64,000 bases of DNA from Pseudomonas graminis. Lineage in GTDB: Bacteria; Pseudomonadota; Gammaproteobacteria; Pseudomonadales; Pseudomonadaceae. This document shows positions 62,319 through 64,000 of this stretch, piece by piece. The notes beneath the pieces were generated by a model. It saw nothing but the letters and a program-made list of their open reading frames with translations. It did no database searches and had not been told where the DNA came from. The stretch is from the NCBI RefSeq assembly GCF_013201545.1, contig NZ_CP053746.1, positions 4,912,501-4,976,500 on the forward strand, read 5' to 3'. The position numbers and the translations under genes are program-made. The stretch's first letter is position 1, and each line of letters starts with the position of its first letter.

Positions 62319-64000
62319 TTACCAGCGAAACGCGACGGTCCCGAGCACGGTCCGCTCTTCGCCCCAATAACACCGACCCGCGTTATTGCAGCCGCTCACA
62401 TACTCCTTGTCGAACAGATTCTTCGCATTCACATCCACCGACCAATGCTTATCGATGTCATACCCCACCAATGCATCCACCAGCGTCACATCACCCGTCT
62501 TCAACTTCCCGTACAGCGTCGGCGCGGTATACGCGAAAGTATTATCGAAATAACGCACCCCGCCACCCACATGGAAACCGCTCATCGGACCATCAAGGAA
62601 CCGATACGTCGCCCACGTACTCGCCTGATTACGCGGTATGCCGGTCAACTGATGATCCTTGAACAGCGAACCCGCTGTGTCCTTGGTCACGCGGGCATCG
62701 GTGTACGTATACGAAGCCGTCAAACTGAGGTTCTTCGTCACATCGCTGTTCATCTCGAGCTCGACGCCCTTGGACTCGCTCTTGCCGACCTGACGGCTGA
62801 AACCGGTGCTATCGGGCACGACGTCGTCGGTTTTGGTGAGATTGAACACCGCCGCGCTGAAGGTCGTGTTCCAGCCCCTCGGCTCATACTTCAGACCCAT
62901 CTCGTACTGCTCGCTCTTGATCGGATCGAACAGCCCTCCGGTCGGACTCGACGACTGCTGTGCCGGGGTAAACGCAGTGGAATAACTGACATACGGCGAC
63001 AAGCCGTTTTCAAACTGGTACATCAATCCGGTTTGCCAGCTGAACTCGTTATCCCATCCATCCAGATCGGTGCCGGCAACGGCAGCACTGCCCGCCCGCG
63101 CGGCGCTGGCGCGGTTACGGTATTCACTGTGCACCCAGTCCTGGCGGCCGCCCAGCAGGAAAATCCAGTTGTCATACTTGCTTTGCAGCTGCGTGTAGGT
63201 GCCATACATGTGCTGGTCGAGTTGCGAGTTCTGCACGTATTGCGTGGTTCTCGGAGGAACCGACGAAAACACCGGATTGAAGACGTTGTAGGTTCCGCCG
63301 AGCCCTGCATTCCAGTCCTGATTGAACGAGGTGCGGTCGTAGCTCACGCCCAACAACAGGGTGTTATCCAGGGCACCGGACGTGAAGTGGCCTTCAAACT
63401 GGTTGTCCACCGAGTAGGTGACCGATTTATTGTCGCGGTCGTACGCCGTGCTGCTCAGCGTGCTGCCGAAGCCGCGGTTGTTCAGGTTGTTCGGCCAGGT
63501 CTCGTGACGGTCCAGACGCGATTCCATGAACCGCGAGTTCTGGCGGAACTGCCAGGTGTCGTTGAGCTGGTGCTTGAACTCGTAACCCAGGGTCCAGGTT
63601 TCCCGCTCGAAGTCGTCCCAGTTCGGGTTGCCATTGAACTGGTCCTTGCCGATCTTGCCGTTGACGTTGTTCAGCAAGGTGCCTGCGGCGGGGTAGCCGA
63701 GCAGCAGCTTGGTGCGGTCGCGCTGGTAGGACGAGAGCAGGGTCAGCGCGGTGTCTTCGTCGAAGTTGAAGGTCATCGACGGCGCGATATAGATGCGGTC
63801 GTCCGGTACTGAATCGACCTGGGTGTCGGCGTTGCGGCCGAGCATGACCACGCGGCCGAGGACGCGATTGTCGTCGGTCAGCGGGCCGGAGACGTCGAGG
63901 GACAGCTGGCGGCGGTTGTTGCTGCCGTAGGTGAATTTGGCTTCGCCCTGGGCGGTTTCGGTCGGGCGCTTGCTGACCAGATTGACCAGACCGCCCGGTG
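62319..64000 (-). CDS. TonB-dependent siderophore receptor (C-terminal part)
   Basis: An outer-membrane receptor for iron-siderophore complexes, running off the window; about 560 residues are present. The visible N-terminal end is the distal plug (PGGLVNLVSKRPT), followed by the 22-strand barrel with repeated Tyr/Trp/Arg strands. The C-terminus is TVLGTVAFRW, with the terminal aromatic residue needed for assembly. The CNNAGRCYWGEERTVLGT end is close to FhuA/FoxA-type ferrichrome and ferrioxamine receptors, so a hydroxamate siderophore is a reasonable guess. The start, signal peptide and any Fur site lie outside the window. Confidence 0.92.
   Translation of the reverse strand, partial: PGGLVNLVSKRPTETAQGEAKFTYGSNNRRQLSLDVSGPLTDDNRVLGRVVMLGRNADTQVDSVPDDRIYIAPSMTFNFDEDTALTLLSSYQRDRTKLLLGYPAAGTLLNNVNGKIGKDQFNGNPNWDDFERETWTLGYEFKHQLNDTWQFRQNSRFMESRLDRHETWPNNLNNRGFGSTLSSTAYDRDNKSVTYSVDNQFEGHFTSGALDNTLLLGVSYDRTSFNQDWNAGLGGTYNVFNPVFSSVPPRTTQYVQNSQLDQHMYGTYTQLQSKYDNWIFLLGGRQDWVHSEYRNRASAARAGSAAVAGTDLDGWDNEFSWQTGLMYQFENGLSPYVSYSTAFTPAQQSSSPTGGLFDPIKSEQYEMGLKYEPRGWNTTFSAAVFNLTKTDDVVPDSTGFSRQVGKSESKGVELEMNSDVTKNLSLTASYTYTDARVTKDTAGSLFKDHQLTGIPRNQASTWATYRFLDGPMSGFHVGGGVRYFDNTFAYTAPTLYGKLKTGDVTLVDALVGYDIDKHWSVDVNAKNLFDKEYVSGCNNAGRCYWGEERTVLGTVAFRW

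Noticed and set aside
1-64000. Prophage, integrative element, CRISPR array, toxin-antitoxin or defence system
   Set aside because: I looked for integrases, transposases, phage structural genes, repeat-spacer arrays, restriction or abortive-infection genes and found none; the REP and hairpin repeats are the only mobile-type signals.

Overview
The window is a high-GC chromosomal segment of a Pseudomonas species. The signs are the AhpC, Gor, GalU and CptA protein types, the glgA-treZ-malQ-treY-glgX block, the short 6-phosphogluconate dehydrogenase paired with a second G6PDH, and at least three families of Pseudomonas-style REP palindromes between genes. I cannot name the species. Nothing suggests a large horizontally acquired island: the genes look compositionally uniform, and no transposase, integrase, tRNA, rRNA or CRISPR array was seen.

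Layout. 1-7.4 kb: start of ahpC, a hybrid histidine kinase, gor, galU, several small proteins and lipoproteins, and alkB. 7.4-13.1 kb: a hairpin-rich dispersed repeat, then a minus-strand operon gnd, zwf, HAD phosphatase, GH15 glycosidase with overlapping stops and starts. 13.4-18.2 kb: a small coiled-coil protein, the LPS-modifying CptA-type transferase, a TerC/CBS membrane protein and an acetyltransferase. 18.8-29.9 kb: the plus-strand alpha-glucan/trehalose operon glgA-treZ-malQ-treY-(DUF2934)-glgX. 30-41 kb: stress and housekeeping genes (a possible structured RNA leader, alcohol dehydrogenase, K+ channel with an upstream 44-codon ORF, TSUP exporter, cupin, tam, GH3 glycosidase, PfpI protein, GT2 glycosyltransferase, mntH). 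41.4-45.4 kb: a copper-handling pair (SCO, PCuAC) divergent from a tightly overlapped acyl-CoA dehydrogenase/PIG-L deacetylase/NodS-like methyltransferase operon. 45.4-48 kb: acetyltransferase, CAP-domain protein, lipoprotein. 48-54.4 kb: a sugar/polyol ABC transporter with a SorC-type regulator and a reductase strikingly like animal L-xylulose reductase; a perfect palindrome lies on the divergent promoter. 54.4-61.7 kb: dienelactone hydrolase, lone CrtZ, ppnN, acetyltransferase, CBS protein, chemoreceptor, lipoprotein. 61.9-64 kb: the inverted second copy of the repeat from 7.4 kb, then the C-terminal part of a TonB-dependent siderophore receptor running off the window.

How genes work together. 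GlgA, MalQ, GlgX, TreY and TreZ form a set that can extend, rearrange and debranch alpha-glucan and convert it to trehalose. GalU, Zwf and Gnd supply UDP-glucose and NADPH, and the NADPH feeds Gor. The most interesting items are the dehydrogenase/deacetylase/methyltransferase/glycosyltransferase set (which may be a small glycoconjugate pathway), the 55-kb-spaced inverted pair of multi-hairpin repeats, the possible structured transcript near 30.15 kb, and the polyol operon with its operator.
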